Part shown: positions 63,037 through 64,000 of the stretch, one piece after another | How the letters are laid out: every line of letters begins with the position of its first letter | Position numbering within the stretch: position 1 is the first letter of the stretch | NCBI RefSeq assembly: GCF_002192255.1 | Contig: NZ_CP021768.1 | Coordinates: 2,684,001 to 2,748,000, forward strand | Direction of reading: 5' to 3' | Source: Stenotrophomonas sp. WZN-1 | GTDB lineage: Bacteria; Pseudomonadota; Gammaproteobacteria; Xanthomonadales; Xanthomonadaceae | DNA length: 64,000 nucleotides | Notes under the pieces: generated by a model | The model's input: the letters and a program-made list of their open reading frames with translations, nothing else | Database searches by the model: none | Told to the model about the DNA's origin: nothing | Made by a program: the position numbers and the translations under genes

Positions 63037-64000
63037 TTACCGGCGCGGGTTCAGCACGCCGGTGAAGTCAACGTCCTTTGCGACGTAGACATTCACGATC
63101 GTGCCCTGATTGATGGTGACCGTCGGCGGACGACGACCTTCGCTGAGGGCCTCATTGGCCAGACGCTCCATGGTGCGCGCGGTAGCGCTCTCATAGGGCG
63201 AGCGGACAGCGAAGCCATTGCTGGCGACGGTGGTCGACTCCGGACCGTGCTCTGCGGCAGCGTATTTGAAGGCATCGGAAATCAGGCTGATCATCAGCGC
63301 CGAGGCAAGGCGACTGCCCCAATGCGCGCTGTACTGGCCCGGATGCCCGGCGCCACCCAGCTGATCCACACCGGGGCTGGACATGGCCACGTCGATGCCG
63401 TTCGGGGTGGTAATGCGATCCCAGATGACTTCCACGCGCTTGCCGGTGGGGCCGCCGCCGTAAGCACCGTAGATCTTCGAGCCCTTTGGCAGCAGCAGGC
63501 TGCGGCCGTTGATCGAGTAGACCGGTTCGGTCACCAGGCACGAGGTGTAGCCGGCGATATCGGTGATGATGCGGGTTTCCAGCACGCAACGCAGATAGGT
63601 GCCGCGAACCAGCAACGCATCCGGGCTGCGGATGAAGCTGGCATTGGACACGTCTTCCACGTCCGGTCCGCGACGGACCTTTGCCGGCGCCGCCTGATTG
63701 TTGGGCAGCTGGGCCAGCATGGTACGGGTGTACTCATCCATGCCGCGGCCGCCATTGCCCCCGTTGCCATCCTGTCCATCACCACCACCCACCCCGCTTC
63801 CGGAGCCGATGCGGCGTTCCAGCAAAGTCGGGCCACGGTCCATCTCGCGTGCTGAATCGGACTGGGGAACGAACAGCGGGGTGGAATCCAGCGGCGGCGG
63901 CGGTAGCGGCGGCGTCATCGGAATCGGATCAACCGGTTGCATGGCCTGGGAGGGCACCGGACTCGTCTGCACGGCGTCCGGCAGAGTCGGCGTAGACACG
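63037..64000 (-). CDS. virB10: VirB10 (C-terminal part, runs off the window)
   Basis: About 320 codons from the window edge. The beginning is a Pro-rich linker (PMTPPLPPPPLDSTPLF). Then comes the TrbI/VirB10 beta-barrel domain: GTYLRCVLETRIITDIAGYT, LLLPKGSKIYGAYGGG, RVEVIWDRITTPNGIDV, and the antenna helices near HWGSRLASALMISLISDAF. The N-terminal cytoplasmic part and membrane helix are missing, so the gene begins beyond 64000. VirB10 spans both membranes within the core complex. Confidence 0.92.
   Translation of the reverse strand, partial: VSTPTLPDAVQTSPVPSQAMQPVDPIPMTPPLPPPPLDSTPLFVPQSDSAREMDRGPTLLERRIGSGSGVGGGDGQDGNGGNGGRGMDEYTRTMLAQLPNNQAAPAKVRRGPDVEDVSNASFIRSPDALLVRGTYLRCVLETRIITDIAGYTSCLVTEPVYSINGRSLLLPKGSKIYGAYGGGPTGKRVEVIWDRITTPNGIDVAMSSPGVDQLGGAGHPGQYSAHWGSRLASALMISLISDAFKYAAAEHGPESTTVASNGFAVRSPYESATARTMERLANEALSEGRRPPTVTINQGTIVNVYVAKDVDFTGVLNPRR

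Noticed and set aside
63037..64000. Complete virB10 starting at GTG 63999
   Set aside because: The product would lack the N-terminal membrane helix always present in VirB10, so the gene continues beyond the window.

Overview
The window is a piece of a GC-rich gammaproteobacterial chromosome that reads as Stenotrophomonas (S. maltophilia complex). The evidence is protein content typical of Xanthomonadaceae, many short GTAG-tipped palindromes of the SMAG type described from S. maltophilia, and a Xanthomonas-type type IV secretion system (X-T4SS). No database search was possible, so names rest on reading motifs and family architecture.

Positions 1-7540 (mostly minus strand): a likely arginine acid-resistance operon (DcaP-like porin, AdiC-like antiporter, amino-acid decarboxylase running off the edge), a DsbG/TlpA thiol-redox pair, an AraC-type regulator and a divergent MerR regulator with its own MerR-style promoter. 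Positions 7600-8520 hold three tandem tRNA-Ala(GGC)/tRNA-Glu(TTC) pairs. A tRNA-Leu(CAA) follows at 10.7 kb. Positions 8.6-42.7 kb are mainly housekeeping and signalling genes: acetyltransferases, an SRAP protein, two diguanylate cyclases, a soluble BdlA-like chemoreceptor, tex, class III PHA synthase phaC/phaE with pssA, a MATE exporter, a Nudix hydrolase, the divergent ppsR/ppsA pair, an MscS channel, an Old-Yellow-Enzyme reductase, EcsC, orn, tadA, and an HxlR/quinone-reductase pair.

Positions 42.9-48.8 kb form an effector/immunity island. A plus-strand run carries two paralogous lipoproteins followed by a lipase-type effector. A convergent minus-strand run carries an immunity-like gene, a GH19 lysozyme-like effector and an unrecognised exported protein. 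Both effectors end in the Gln-rich XVIPCD-type tail used for recruitment by VirD4 in X-T4SSs. Positions 55.6-64.0 kb carry the apparatus on the minus strand in the order virB10 (partial), virB11, virB1, virB2, virB3, virB4, virB5, virB6. virB7-9 and virD4 are not in the window.

The most striking region is 50.8-56.7 kb. Downstream of full-length virB6 there are five different small secreted cysteine-rich proteins of the DUF4189 type. Before three of the four downstream copies lies an orphan 3' end of virB6 that keeps the same nucleotide junction but carries a different C-terminal tail. The repeated unit is therefore [virB6 tail + DUF4189 gene]. This resembles the orphan-module arrays of CdiA/Rhs toxins and suggests that the VirB6 tail and its DUF4189 partner are exchanged as a cassette. 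An IS3-family (IS407-like) element with a 4-bp target duplication splits the gene after this array. The split gene can be rejoined in frame.
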